Notes: generated by a model from the letters alone, not told the origin. A DNA stretch of 64,000 nt from Rikenella microfusus DSM 15922 (GCF_000427365.1 NZ_KE386488.1:1895882-1959881), one strand, 5' to 3'; counted from the stretch's first letter, positions 27,168 through 35,926 are shown. Numbers and translations: made by a program.

Positions 27168-27781
27168 AAACCATCGATACGCGGGGTCGGCTGTGCCCCG
27201 AACCGCTGATTATGACCAAACGGGCCATTTCCGGAGCCGGCCCCGGCGATGAATTCGAAGTGCTGACGGACAATCCGACGGCGTTGTCCAATTTGAAAAG
27301 TTATCTGACGGAGTTGGGCATCGTTTTCCGGACGGAGGGCGACACGGTTCGTTTCGTCCTTGCCGGGGTGCCGTCCGGTGCTGCGGCGGGAACGCCCGAC
27401 CCGGTGTGCGGAACGCCCTCCCGATCGGTGCCGGTCTCCGGGCACGGCGACTATTGCGTGGCGGTGAGCAGCGACCGGATGGGGAGCGGGAACGACGAAC
27501 TGGGGCGGATTCTGCTTCGGGCGTTTATCAACGCGCTGGGCGACGCCGGGCGGCTGCCCGCATACCTGCTGTTTTACAACGGCGGGATTCACCTGGCTCT
27601 GGAAGGGAGCGATACCGTGGCGGCGCTGAAGGAGCTGGAGCGGCGCGGCGTGAAGATTCTGGTATGCGGGACATGCCTCGATTTTTACGATGCGAAAGAG
27701 CGGCTGGCCGTCGGTACGGTCAGCAATATGTTCAAGATTACCGAAGTCCTTGCAGGGGCGGGCCACGTGGTGTATCCGTAG
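27164..27781 (+). CDS. yedF: YedF-type selenium metabolism protein (TusA-like plus DsrE-like)
   Basis: The 205-residue product joins two small sulfur/selenium carrier folds. Residues 1-75 are a TusA/SirA-like domain with the conserved DTRGRLCPEPLI motif (Cys11). Residues about 95-205 are a DsrE-like domain containing KILVCGTCLDFYD near 165-177, whose cysteines may carry a persulfide or perselenide. This arrangement is the family described as sulfurtransferase-like selenium metabolism protein YedF, found next to selD in many bacteria. It overlaps mnmH by four bases (ATGA), so the two are co-translated. The precise step, delivery of reduced selenium to SelD or MnmH, is inferred from context. 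Confidence 0.9.
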   Translation: MKTIDTRGRLCPEPLIMTKRAISGAGPGDEFEVLTDNPTALSNLKSYLTELGIVFRTEGDTVRFVLAGVPSGAAAGTPDPVCGTPSRSVPVSGHGDYCVAVSSDRMGSGNDELGRILLRAFINALGDAGRLPAYLLFYNGGIHLALEGSDTVAALKELERRGVKILVCGTCLDFYDAKERLAVGTVSNMFKITEVLAGAGHVVYP

Positions 27782-27793
27782 CCGCAGGAAAGA

Positions 27794-28969
27794 ATGGTAC
27801 GGCCCGGAAAACGGACCGAAAACGAACGACCCGTGACGGATTTGAACCTTTATTTCGACAACGCGAGCACCAGTTTCCCGAAACCGCCGGAGGCGGTCGC
27901 GGCGATGGCCCGTTTCCTGACCCAAGACGGCGGGACCTACGGGCGTGCCGCTTATGACCGGGTGTTGCGTTCGACCCGAATCGTCGAAAATGCCCGCGAC
28001 GCCGTGGCCGTGCTGCTGGGAGTCGGCGACGCGTCGAAGATCGCCTTTACTTCCGGGGCGACGATGGCCGTGAATACGCTTCTGCGCGGTTTGCCTTTGC
28101 GGGGACGGGTGCTGGTCTCGCCGTTGGAGCATAACGCCGTGATGCGTCCGCTTTCCATGCTGGAACGTTGCGGCCGAATCCGGATCGGCGTTTTGCCGGC
28201 CCGGGAGGATGGGACTGTCGATCCGGACAGGCTGGCGCAAACGGATACCGGGGATGTCTCTCTGGTCGTTGTCAATCACCAGAGCAATGTGAACGGTGCG
28301 ATACAGCCGTTGAGGGAGATTTGTCGCTGGGCCCGGGAACGCGGCGTACCGGTATTGGCGGACGGTTCGCAGGCGTTGCCCGGCGCGTCCGTCGATGCCG
28401 ACGGGTGGGGGCTGGATTTTGTCGTCTTTACCGGACACAAAGGGTTGCTGGGGCCGACGGGGACGGGCGGTTTTTTCGCACGGACTCCGCAGGCGGTCGA
28501 ACCGCTCGTTTACGGCGGTACCGGCAGTCGGTCGGACAGTTTCGGGATGCCGGACGGGTGGCCCGACCGTTTCGAGGCCGGGACGCCCAATCTGGTCGGG
28601 TTGGCGGGGTTGGCCGCAGCGCTGGCGAACCGGCCGCAGGCGGCCCATTCGCGGCAGGATTTTCTGGATATGATCTCCGGAATCGAAGCGTTGCCCGGCT
28701 TCCGGGTATGCCGGGCTGCGGAACCCGAACGGCAGGGAGGGTTGGTCTCGGTCGTCCATGAACGGCTGTCGCCGTCCCGGTTGGCTGGGCTGTTGTGGGA
28801 ATCTTACGGGATCGAGACCCGTGCGGGATTGCACTGCGCTCCCGCCGCGCACCGGACACTGGGGACTTTCCCGGCGGGTACCGTGCGCCTGGCGGTTTCG
28901 CCCTATCATGCGCCGGCCGATTTCGAAGCGTTGCTGGCGGCATTGACGGATATATCCAGAAAACGATGA
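27794..28969 (+). CDS. Cysteine desulfurase-like aminotransferase class V enzyme (selenium-associated)
   Basis: The 391-residue PLP enzyme belongs to the class V aminotransferase/cysteine desulfurase group. It shows YFDNASTSFPKPPEAV at the N-terminus, FTSGATMAVN, the Schiff-base lysine in VVFTGHKGLLGPTGTGG (about residue 218) and the catalytic cysteine loop in GLHCAPAAHRTLG. Members next to selD are thought to release selenium (or sulfur) from cysteine-type donors. A GTG at 27833 would give a start closer to the family norm (MTDLNLYFDNAST) than the ATG used here. Its end overlaps the DUF3343 start (ATGA). Confidence 0.9.
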   Translation: MVRPGKRTENERPVTDLNLYFDNASTSFPKPPEAVAAMARFLTQDGGTYGRAAYDRVLRSTRIVENARDAVAVLLGVGDASKIAFTSGATMAVNTLLRGLPLRGRVLVSPLEHNAVMRPLSMLERCGRIRIGVLPAREDGTVDPDRLAQTDTGDVSLVVVNHQSNVNGAIQPLREICRWARERGVPVLADGSQALPGASVDADGWGLDFVVFTGHKGLLGPTGTGGFFARTPQAVEPLVYGGTGSRSDSFGMPDGWPDRFEAGTPNLVGLAGLAAALANRPQAAHSRQDFLDMISGIEALPGFRVCRAAEPERQGGLVSVVHERLSPSRLAGLLWESYGIETRAGLHCAPAAHRTLGTFPAGTVRLAVSPYHAPADFEALLAALTDISRKR

Positions 28970-29175
28970 TCGTACTTTTCAGAAATGCCCGCGAAGTGAT
29001 CCGGGCGGATGCGGCGGCGCGGGAAGCCGGGCTGGATTGCCGGGTCAGGCCGGTGCCGGAGGAGTATTCCGCGGAGTGCGGCATGTGTCTTTTTGTGGCC
29101 GACGCGCATTCCGGCGTATTCCGGGAGCTGATGTTACGGAACCGAATCGAAGCGACTTACCATGACGAAAAATGA
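28966..29175 (+). CDS. DUF3343 (putative Se/S carrier-like) small protein
   Basis: A 69-residue protein of the DUF3343 type: it begins MIVLFRNAREVIRADAAARE, has CRVRPVPEEYSAECGMCLFVA with a C-x2-C pair (about residues 43-46), and is of the usual small length. DUF3343 proteins recur beside selD and yedF and are proposed selenium or sulfur carriers. It overlaps the cysteine desulfurase by four bases and selD by fourteen, so it is certainly in the operon. The ATG at 28966 is preferred to upstream in-frame starts that lie within the previous gene. Confidence 0.85.
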   Translation: MIVLFRNAREVIRADAAAREAGLDCRVRPVPEEYSAECGMCLFVADAHSGVFRELMLRNRIEATYHDEK

Positions 29176-30247
29176 ATCTGCCGCCCCTGTGCCGGGCGGC
29201 GAACCGTTCGATTTGCTGACCACGGTGGAATACGGCGGGTGCTCGGCCAAACTGCCGGCATCGAAGCTGGCAGAATTGTTGGGCGGCATCCCGATATTGA
29301 AAGACGATCGCGTATTGGTCGATATCTCGACGCACGACGATGCGGGGGTTTATCGGCTGAACGACGGGACGGCGTTGATCGTGACGACCGATTTTTTCCC
29401 GCCGGTATGTTCCGATCCGTTCGAATTCGGCGAGATCGCGGCGGCCAATTCGCTGAGCGATGTTTATGCGATGGGGGGACGGCCGCTGCTGGCGCTGAAC
29501 CTCAATATGTTTCCGGCGGAAAAGATACCGCTCGGCGTACTGCGCGATATTCTGCTGGGCGGTCAGAGCAAGATCGACGAGGCGGGGGCGTTCACGATGG
29601 GAGGCCATACGATCGACGATTGGCCGCCGAAGTACGGTCTGGCGGTGGTCGGGATGGTCGAACCGGAGAGGCTGGTGACCAACGGCGGCGTGAGGGCGGG
29701 GCAGAAGCTGATCCTGACCAAGCCGCTGGGAACGGGAGTGATCGTCGCGGGCCGCAGGTTGGGGATGGTTTCTCAGGCGGATTACCGGGGAGCGTTGGAG
29801 CAGATGAAGTTGCTGAACAGGACGGGGATGGAGGTGATGCGTCGTTACGGTGTCACGGGAGCGACGGACGTTACGGGGTTCGGTTTGCTGGGCCATGCGG
29901 CGTCGATGGCCGATGCGAGCGGCGTTTCGATACGGCTGGCGGCCGGAGCGTTGCCGGCCCTGGCCGGAGCGATGGAACTGATCGCCGACGGGTGTGTGCC
30001 GGGCGCGGTGTTCCGCAATCTGGAGCATGTGCGCGAGCGGGTGGAGTTCGGTTGCGATGCCGACCTCCGGATGCTGGCCCTCGACGCGCAGACTTCGGGC
30101 GGTCTGCTGATGGCGGTGGATGCGGACAAGGCCGAGAACGCTTTGGCCGATCTGAAGGCTTCGGGCTTGCATCCGCAGGCGGCCGTCGTCGGCGAGGCGG
30201 TGTCCCGAAAGAGTGAGTCGGTTTATTTGTCGGGGGAGGTTATATAA
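29162..30247 (+). CDS. selD: Selenide, water dikinase (selenophosphate synthetase)
   Basis: SelD makes selenophosphate from selenide and ATP, the selenium donor for MnmH here. The 361-residue protein has the catalytic pair C27 and K30 in YGGCSAKL; the second cysteine of the common GCGCK motif is Ala. The codon for residue 27 is TGC, not TGA, so this is the cysteine form rather than a selenoprotein. The AIR-synthase-like fold is shown by DDAGVYRLNDGTALIVTTDFFPP, NSLSDVYAMGGRPLLALN and TDVTGFGLLGHA. It closes a five-gene selenium operon. No selA, selB or selC is seen in the window, so the visible use of selenium is tRNA selenouridine. Confidence 0.96.
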   Translation: MTKNESAAPVPGGEPFDLLTTVEYGGCSAKLPASKLAELLGGIPILKDDRVLVDISTHDDAGVYRLNDGTALIVTTDFFPPVCSDPFEFGEIAAANSLSDVYAMGGRPLLALNLNMFPAEKIPLGVLRDILLGGQSKIDEAGAFTMGGHTIDDWPPKYGLAVVGMVEPERLVTNGGVRAGQKLILTKPLGTGVIVAGRRLGMVSQADYRGALEQMKLLNRTGMEVMRRYGVTGATDVTGFGLLGHAASMADASGVSIRLAAGALPALAGAMELIADGCVPGAVFRNLEHVRERVEFGCDADLRMLALDAQTSGGLLMAVDADKAENALADLKASGLHPQAAVVGEAVSRKSESVYLSGEVI

Positions 30248-30533
30248 AGGATATATATGATTTTACCCACGATCAGGCAATCGGCCCGGCGGTGCCGTCG
30301 GGTACTTCGGCCGGGGATTTTCTGGCTAAAAGAGGCGGAGTGAATCGAAAAAGGAACGATAGGGCTGCCTGGGGCTATTGCCTGTCGTTTCTCCATGCTT
30401 GTGATTTAAATCCTGTTGGTTGGCGGACATAGCTCGAAAGTTAGGCCGTGGATGATTATTGGGCGGCATGCCCGAATAGTCGAGGCTGATCTTTGTCCGA
30501 GGTTTAATTCTGTAAATGTATTCTTGCTTGTCT
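30248..30533. other. Spacer before the polysaccharide cluster
   Basis: I see no gene here. Base composition falls sharply from about 30400 onward, marking the border of the AT-richer polysaccharide cluster. No UpxY/UpxZ-type regulator or invertible promoter repeat, common before Bacteroides capsule loci, was recognised. Confidence 0.6.
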
Positions 30534-30562
30534 TTTGAATTGGTATCTTATTCGTACCTTTG
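30534..30562 (+). promoter_or_regulatory. Promoter TTTG-N17-TACCTTTG of the polysaccharide cluster
   Basis: TTTG (30534-30537) and TACCTTTG (30555-30562) are separated by 17 bases. The start of wzx is 27 bases further on. No other strong promoter is seen before the end of the cluster, so this probably drives a very long operon. Confidence 0.7.
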
Positions 30563-30589
30563 CGAAACCGATGATTCCTCAGCTTTTTT

Positions 30590-32035
30590 ATGTCTCTTAC
30601 CCATAATGTCGTTTATAATATATTGATCAACGTATTGAACGTTGCAATACCTATAATCACAGTACCATATGTTTCTCGTGTATTCGGGGTTGAGAATGTC
30701 GGAGTCGTAAATTTTGCTCTTACATATGCGGCATATTTTTCTTTATTCGTATGTTTAGGGATTCCTGTATACGGAGTCCGGGAAATCGGGAAATGCAAAG
30801 ATGATCCCGTACAGCGTAATTATATTGTTTCTGAACTGTTCAGAATCATGTTGATTAGTACGCTTTTCTTTACTTCGCTGTATGTCATTTCCATATTTGT
30901 TATTCCTACTTTATATGCCGAGCGGGTGTTCTTGCTGGCGGCAGGGGCCGGGTTGATTTTTTCGCCGTTTAACGTAGATTGGTATTATACCGGACGTGAG
31001 AATCTCAAGATTGTTGCATTGAGGAATATGGCGGTCAAAATCCTCGGCGTAGCGATCCTTTTTATTTTTGTCCGTAGCAGTCGGGATATTATTCTATACT
31101 TGATATTGAATACGATAGCCAACGTAGGTGCGCAGGTATGGACTTTCGTGTATATGCTGCGGCATGAAATCGTCTTACAGTATCGGAAGTTAAATCTGAA
31201 GCGGCATATAAAGCCGGTGCTCATCCTGTTCCTTTCATCCCTGGCTATCAGTATCTACACGATGTTGGATACATTGATGCTCGGTTTTCTTTCCGATTAT
31301 ACCCAGGTCGGTTATTATTCTTCTGCCATTAAAATAAGCAGACTGTTGCTTCCGCTTGTAACAGCTGCCGCTGCGGCTTCTATTCCGCGTATCGCCTATT
31401 TGTATAAGGAGAATAATCGTTCTGAATTAAACCGCGTTACCAACAAAGCGTTTTCGTTTATGGCGTTGTTGGCTCCTCCGATAACGATTGGGTTGATTGC
31501 GATTTCGAAACCGTTTGTTCCGTGGTTTTTCGGCGAGGCCTTTATGGGGGCGGTCCCGTCCATGATGGTTGTGTCGATCATCGTATTGCTTATCGGGGTG
31601 AATAATTTTTATGGTCCGCAGGTGTTGCTGACAACGGGCAATGATAAGGCTTTTATGGGGGCGGTTATATTAGGGACGATAAGTAATTTTATGTTGAATC
31701 TATTTTTTATTCCTTGCTGGGGGGCCTTAGGGGCTTCATGGGCATCTGTTGTTGCAGAGTCGATCGTTACGGCTACGGTGATTATATTGGCGAGCAGATT
31801 GGTTCCCGAAATCAAACCGGATTATCGGCCATTGATTCATTCGATAGCTGCGTCTTTGCCTATGTTGTTATACGGTTATGTTTTTTCCAGGTATATCGAT
31901 TCGTTGTTTTGGTCCGTGGGTTGTATAACAATTTTTTCTGTCCTCACGTTTGGGATATTAGAACTATTCGTGTTCCGAGACTCGACGGCTTTGGATATAC
32001 GGAATAGAATTTTTTCAAAACTTCGGTTGCAGTGA
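30590..32035 (+). CDS. wzx: Wzx-type polysaccharide repeat-unit flippase
   Basis: The 481-residue product is a polytopic membrane protein of the MATE/MOP polysaccharide transporter group, with about twelve to fourteen hydrophobic helices. The N-terminus is typical of Wzx/RfbX proteins: NILINVLNVAIPIITVPYVSRV, then a glycine-rich turn and LGIPVYGVREIGK. It should flip lipid-linked repeat units across the inner membrane. It is the first gene of the cluster. Its TGA overlaps a GTG start for the glycyl radical enzyme, a translational coupling that ties that enzyme to polysaccharide assembly. Codon use is AT-richer than in the flanking genes. Confidence 0.92.
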   Translation: MSLTHNVVYNILINVLNVAIPIITVPYVSRVFGVENVGVVNFALTYAAYFSLFVCLGIPVYGVREIGKCKDDPVQRNYIVSELFRIMLISTLFFTSLYVISIFVIPTLYAERVFLLAAGAGLIFSPFNVDWYYTGRENLKIVALRNMAVKILGVAILFIFVRSSRDIILYLILNTIANVGAQVWTFVYMLRHEIVLQYRKLNLKRHIKPVLILFLSSLAISIYTMLDTLMLGFLSDYTQVGYYSSAIKISRLLLPLVTAAAAASIPRIAYLYKENNRSELNRVTNKAFSFMALLAPPITIGLIAISKPFVPWFFGEAFMGAVPSMMVVSIIVLLIGVNNFYGPQVLLTTGNDKAFMGAVILGTISNFMLNLFFIPCWGALGASWASVVAESIVTATVIILASRLVPEIKPDYRPLIHSIAASLPMLLYGYVFSRYIDSLFWSVGCITIFSVLTFGILELFVFRDSTALDIRNRIFSKLRLQ

Positions 32036-34074
32036 AACGAATACTTAAAAAAACGGTTAAATTTTTTCTTCCCCGCCGGATTCGGACGGCGTATGTTTTG
32101 ATGGGGAGTGACTATACATTTCAGCGTCGCGGGGCGGGGCGGCTGAATACGATTGCCGATCTGATACGATATTCATTCGGTCGTCGTTTTTTCTATCCTT
32201 CCGTACAGGTGACCGGTTTGGCTGCCGCCCGCCAGTTTAAATCGATGGCGCTGCGTCTTAGTTTTTCCCGCGTCCTTACTGCTCCATATTTTTACCCGCT
32301 CGATCCTAAATTATTGCGGATTATACCCGCCGGAGTTCAAGGGATAGCCAGTTTGACGCTCGATTACGCCAAAGTATTGACCTTGGATTTGAATGCTTTA
32401 TGCGGAAAACTACGCAACAATGACGATGACTTCAGTTTGTCCGTCGTTGAGACGATTGATGCGATTGATGTCGTACGGAAACGAGGGATGCGATATTACC
32501 GGAAACGTAATGAAGTGCTCGCCGGGTATTTAGATCGCTTGATGGATACCACTCCGGCTTCTTTTCACGAAGCCCTTCAGAAAATATTGTTTTTTAATGC
32601 TCTGTTATGGATGAATCGTCAGCGACACATCGGATTAGGGCGTCTGGATATGGTTTTGTGGCCTTATTTAAAGAGAGATTTGGATGCGGGGCGTGTGACA
32701 TTGGCGGAAGCGAGGGATATGGTAAAAGATTTCATTGTCGCGTTGGGAAGCCATACACGTTATAAAAGTGTCGGTTTGGCCGGCGATACCGGGCAGGTAA
32801 TTTTACTTTCGGGGACGGATCGAAACGGGGAATATATAGAAAATGAGCTGACGGGAATGTTCCTTTCCGTTATAACTGAGCTGAATATTCCGGACCCCAA
32901 GCTGATTATGCGGGTCTGTGATCGGACTTCTCCGGAGTTATGGAGCAAGGCCGTAGATTGTTTGGCGAAAGGGAATGGCTCTCCGCTGTTGGCCAACGAA
33001 CCGAAGATTGAGACTTTGATGCGGCAATTCGGGTATCAGGCGGAGGATGTAATCGATTTCGGTACGTCGGCTTGCTGGGAACCGTTGATTATCGGCAAAT
33101 CTTTTGATCAGAATAATTGTACGGAAAACCTGAACATGCCGGATATTATTGTCGGTATGTTGAATGACGGAGCTTTCGACACATATGAAGATTTTGAAAA
33201 GACGTATTTGTTAAAACTCCGGAGTGAAGCCATGCGTATTGCCGGGAATGCCCGGCATATCCGGTTTGATTACGCGCCTATGCAGTCTATCTGGATGGAT
33301 GGGTGCGTCGAAAACCTACGGGATATCGGTCAGGGTGGAGCCAAGTATAATTACCACGGCTTTTTGTGCGTGGGACTTCCTAATGCGGTAAATTCGTTGT
33401 TGAATATACGTAAATATGTGTACGAGGATGCCCTGATTACGTATGATGAATTGAGAAAGGTTCTGCAGGACAATTATGCCGGAAACGAGGATCTGCGGCA
33501 GAAATTGTTGGATGGCAATCCTGAGAAGTTCGGTCTGGGTTCGGATACTGTATTGAGTCTGTCGGATAAGATTATGCGAACCGTTTCCGAAGTTTTCGGC
33601 CAAACGACGATCAACGGCGGAAAAGTCAAAGTCGGGTTCAGCTCGCCGGCATATTTAGAAGAAGGTCGGCGGACGGGCGCGACTCCGGACGGGCGCGAAG
33701 CTTATATGCCTTTCGCCACGCATATCTCTCCGGTGTCTAAAGACATAGATCTGGCAGAGATTGTCGATTTTGCGGCGCAATTGCATTATGACGGAAACAA
33801 AATCAACGGTAATGTCGTCGATTTTATTTTGTCGGAACAGTTTGTGGCTCAAAAAGAAAAATTTATAAAAATTCTTCAGGTAGCTTTCCGAAAGGGAGTG
33901 TATGAGATGCAGCTTAACGTATTGAACGCCGAACAATTGATCGCTGCCAAGGCCGATCCGAATCTTTATCCGGGACTGGTGGTGAGAGTATGGGGATTCA
34001 GTGCTTATTTCAATGATCTGCCTGAGGCATATAAAGATCTTCTGATCGAACGCGCTCTTAATTATGCAAGCTGA
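32032..34074 (+). CDS. Glycyl radical enzyme (PFL-like) of unknown substrate in a polysaccharide cluster
   Basis: The 680-residue protein is a glycyl radical enzyme. Visible: the barrel segments GLGRLDMVLWPYLKRDLDAG and GDTGQVILLSG (about 200-265); the thiyl cysteine Cys348 followed by W349 and E350 in FGTSACWEPLIIG, where the C-x-E layout matches eliminase/dehydratase members rather than the Cys-Cys pair of pyruvate formate-lyase; and the glycyl-radical loop RVWGFSAYF with Gly655. The usual loop is RVAGYSA. It is about 100-150 residues shorter than characterised dehydratases and lyases, mainly at the N-terminus. The start is GTG, overlapping the wzx stop. Its activase gene follows directly. 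The substrate is unknown; an anaerobic dehydration or C-C/C-X cleavage on a sugar or substituent is my inference. Confidence 0.9.
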   Translation: MKRILKKTVKFFLPRRIRTAYVLMGSDYTFQRRGAGRLNTIADLIRYSFGRRFFYPSVQVTGLAAARQFKSMALRLSFSRVLTAPYFYPLDPKLLRIIPAGVQGIASLTLDYAKVLTLDLNALCGKLRNNDDDFSLSVVETIDAIDVVRKRGMRYYRKRNEVLAGYLDRLMDTTPASFHEALQKILFFNALLWMNRQRHIGLGRLDMVLWPYLKRDLDAGRVTLAEARDMVKDFIVALGSHTRYKSVGLAGDTGQVILLSGTDRNGEYIENELTGMFLSVITELNIPDPKLIMRVCDRTSPELWSKAVDCLAKGNGSPLLANEPKIETLMRQFGYQAEDVIDFGTSACWEPLIIGKSFDQNNCTENLNMPDIIVGMLNDGAFDTYEDFEKTYLLKLRSEAMRIAGNARHIRFDYAPMQSIWMDGCVENLRDIGQGGAKYNYHGFLCVGLPNAVNSLLNIRKYVYEDALITYDELRKVLQDNYAGNEDLRQKLLDGNPEKFGLGSDTVLSLSDKIMRTVSEVFGQTTINGGKVKVGFSSPAYLEEGRRTGATPDGREAYMPFATHISPVSKDIDLAEIVDFAAQLHYDGNKINGNVVDFILSEQFVAQKEKFIKILQVAFRKGVYEMQLNVLNAEQLIAAKADPNLYPGLVVRVWGFSAYFNDLPEAYKDLLIERALNYAS

Positions 34075-34810
34075 CCTTTTGATTGATACGACGGCCATTC
34101 AGAGGTTGTGTCTTCACGATGGGCCTGGCGTCCGTACGACGGTTTTTTTGAAAGGTTGTTCATTGAATTGTCCATGGTGCTGTAATCCTGAAACCAAGAC
34201 CGATGCTCCGTATCGTTATGAAAACGGAGAGGTCGTCGTCAGATCCTGGGATCAGGAGCAGCTCTATGCGAGAATCATCAAGGATAAAGAATACTTCGGT
34301 CCGGATGGCGGGGTTACGTTTTCGGGGGGGGAACCTCTCCTGCAGGCCGAGGCTTTGCAACCTTTGGCCGAAAGGTTGAAAAAGGAAAATATATCTATCT
34401 TTGTAGAAACATCACTTTTTGCCCCGCATGTAAATTTTCAGCTGCTCGACGGTTGCATCGATGGTTATATCGTAGATTTTAAAGTGTTGCGATATCCGTT
34501 TTTATCCCGGCGTTATAAAAAAGAGTTGTTTCCCTATGAGCGAAATTTGAAGTACATCCTGCCTAAAGTTGAACGTGTCAGGATGGTATTGATTGCCGGC
34601 CTGACCGATACGGAGGCGAATATAGCCGGGTTGCAGGAGCTGTATCGCAAATACCGGTTGCCCGCGCCCGAATTTTTGCAATACCATTCATTAGGAAAGG
34701 GGAAAGCCGATAGGTTGGGAGTTGAACAGCCGCTGTTCAAACAACCGTCGCACGAAAGGATTGAAGAGATACTAAAACTGTTTCCGAACAGTCAATACGC
34801 GAAGATATGA
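34064..34810 (+). CDS. Glycyl-radical enzyme activating enzyme (radical SAM)
   Basis: This 248-residue radical SAM protein has the CxxxCxxC cluster at C32, C36 and C39 (KGCSLNCPWCC), the preceding HDGPGVRTTVFL block of PFL-activase-type enzymes, and the SAM-binding GGEP at residues 88-91. It lacks the extra ferredoxin-like cysteine insert found in many eliminase activases, so it is of the short PFL-activase form. It abstracts hydrogen from Gly655 of the enzyme encoded just upstream, which its gene overlaps by 11 bases. Its stop overlaps the next transferase (ATGA). An 8-G run encodes part of the GGEP motif and is probably constrained. Confidence 0.93.
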   Translation: MQADLLIDTTAIQRLCLHDGPGVRTTVFLKGCSLNCPWCCNPETKTDAPYRYENGEVVVRSWDQEQLYARIIKDKEYFGPDGGVTFSGGEPLLQAEALQPLAERLKKENISIFVETSLFAPHVNFQLLDGCIDGYIVDFKVLRYPFLSRRYKKELFPYERNLKYILPKVERVRMVLIAGLTDTEANIAGLQELYRKYRLPAPEFLQYHSLGKGKADRLGVEQPLFKQPSHERIEEILKLFPNSQYAKI

Positions 34811-35853
34811 TCGATAATTACAAAGTTGTCTGCAATACGGCCGCCGGCAGAAGGCGGTACATGCAATATCTGGTACCTCAGGTTGTAGCATCCGATGTGG
34901 TAGATCGTTACGATATTTGGATCAATACGACCGATAAGCAGGATATCGAATTCTTTAGACTCTTGGCAGAGGCGTTTCCCAAAATAAATCTGGTTTATCA
35001 ACCGGACGGAGTGGTCAATGGAATATCTTCGATCAATGCGTTTTATCGGGAGTGCGTCGAGGAAGATACTATATATTTTAAACTCGACGACGATATAATC
35101 TGGATAGAGCCGGGAATGTTCGAAAAGATGGTGCGTTTTCGGATCGATCATCCTGAATACTTTCTTGTATCGCCCTTAGTGATCAATAATGCTCTTTCAA
35201 CGTACATCTTGAGCCTGGAGAAAAAAATAGAGTTGATCCGGTATTGCCCGGCACGGTCTTCGGATCCTCTTCTTTGGGGTAACGGGGAATTTGCGGCTCA
35301 ATTGCATGAATGGTTTCTGAACGATTATCTGAAAACAGGTAAATACGACCGACTCTATTGCGGCGTTAAACCCGTTGCGATGAATCGGTTTTCGATCAAT
35401 GCCGTTTTATGGTTCGGCCGGGAAATGAAAAAATTCGGAGGTATTGTGCCGGGAGACGACGAAGAGTGGTTGTCGTGTATCAAACCTGCGGAATTGGGGA
35501 TGGCCAATTGTTTCAATTGCGATGCCATAGTGTCCCATTTTGCTTTCTATTCGCAACGGGAGACACTTGATAAGCGTACGATACTGGAACAATATGGAGT
35601 GTATTTACGTCAGCAGTGGAAGAACGATCCTGCAATGGCCGCAATTATGCAAACGGTATTTGCAGCAATGCAGCGAGTGGAGGAACAGAAAGAAATAATA
35701 TTATCCCAGGCTAGTATTTACCCCCCCCCCCCAGTTAAATTTACTAAATCGAGGTTGGGGCGGATATGCGTACCGGTTGTCGGTTTGCGTAGCTTAGGCG
35801 AAATCAAGCAAGCGTGTGCAGATAAGAAAAAAGTCAGATATATCATCAAATAA
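34807..35853 (+). CDS. Putative glycosyltransferase with DDD motif and a 12-C tract
   Basis: The 348-residue protein is a GT-A-like glycosyltransferase by inspection: a Rossmann-like start, then YFKLDDDIIWIEPG (about residues 95-108), whose DDD can act as the metal-binding DXD, and GIVPGDDEEWLS near 216, plausibly the acceptor/base region. I do not recognise a specific CAZy family. A run of 12 C (35721-35732) encodes prolines around residue 306. With 12 C the frame is open to the end. With 13 C a stop follows one codon after the prolines, and with 11 C after about 21 codons, so a slip would remove or replace the last 35-40 residues. It is coupled to the activase by ATGA. Confidence 0.75.
   Translation: MIDNYKVVCNTAAGRRRYMQYLVPQVVASDVVDRYDIWINTTDKQDIEFFRLLAEAFPKINLVYQPDGVVNGISSINAFYRECVEEDTIYFKLDDDIIWIEPGMFEKMVRFRIDHPEYFLVSPLVINNALSTYILSLEKKIELIRYCPARSSDPLLWGNGEFAAQLHEWFLNDYLKTGKYDRLYCGVKPVAMNRFSINAVLWFGREMKKFGGIVPGDDEEWLSCIKPAELGMANCFNCDAIVSHFAFYSQRETLDKRTILEQYGVYLRQQWKNDPAMAAIMQTVFAAMQRVEEQKEIILSQASIYPPPPVKFTKSRLGRICVPVVGLRSLGEIKQACADKKKVRYIIK
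35721..35732. repeat. Homopolymeric C tract (12 C) inside a glycosyltransferase gene
   Basis: Twelve consecutive C lie in the 3' part of the reading frame. Such tracts mutate by slipped-strand mispairing. Here the gene is in the full-length state. Confidence 0.8.
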
Positions 35854-35926
35854 CCGTTCGATCGATTAATAGAAAGATTTGCCGCAGGGCATTGAAAAAT
35901 AACAGGCGGGGACGAAAATTTTTGGT

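Noticed and set aside
29162-30247. SelD as a selenoprotein
   Set aside because: The catalytic codon is TGC (Cys27), with no in-frame TGA.
30248-30590. Invertible promoter before the polysaccharide cluster, as in Bacteroides
   Set aside because: No inverted-repeat pair flanking the promoter and no site-specific invertase gene was found in the window.
34324-34331. 8-G run in the activase as a phase switch
   Set aside because: It encodes the essential GGEP glycines, so it is explained by function; it is also much shorter than the two C tracts.
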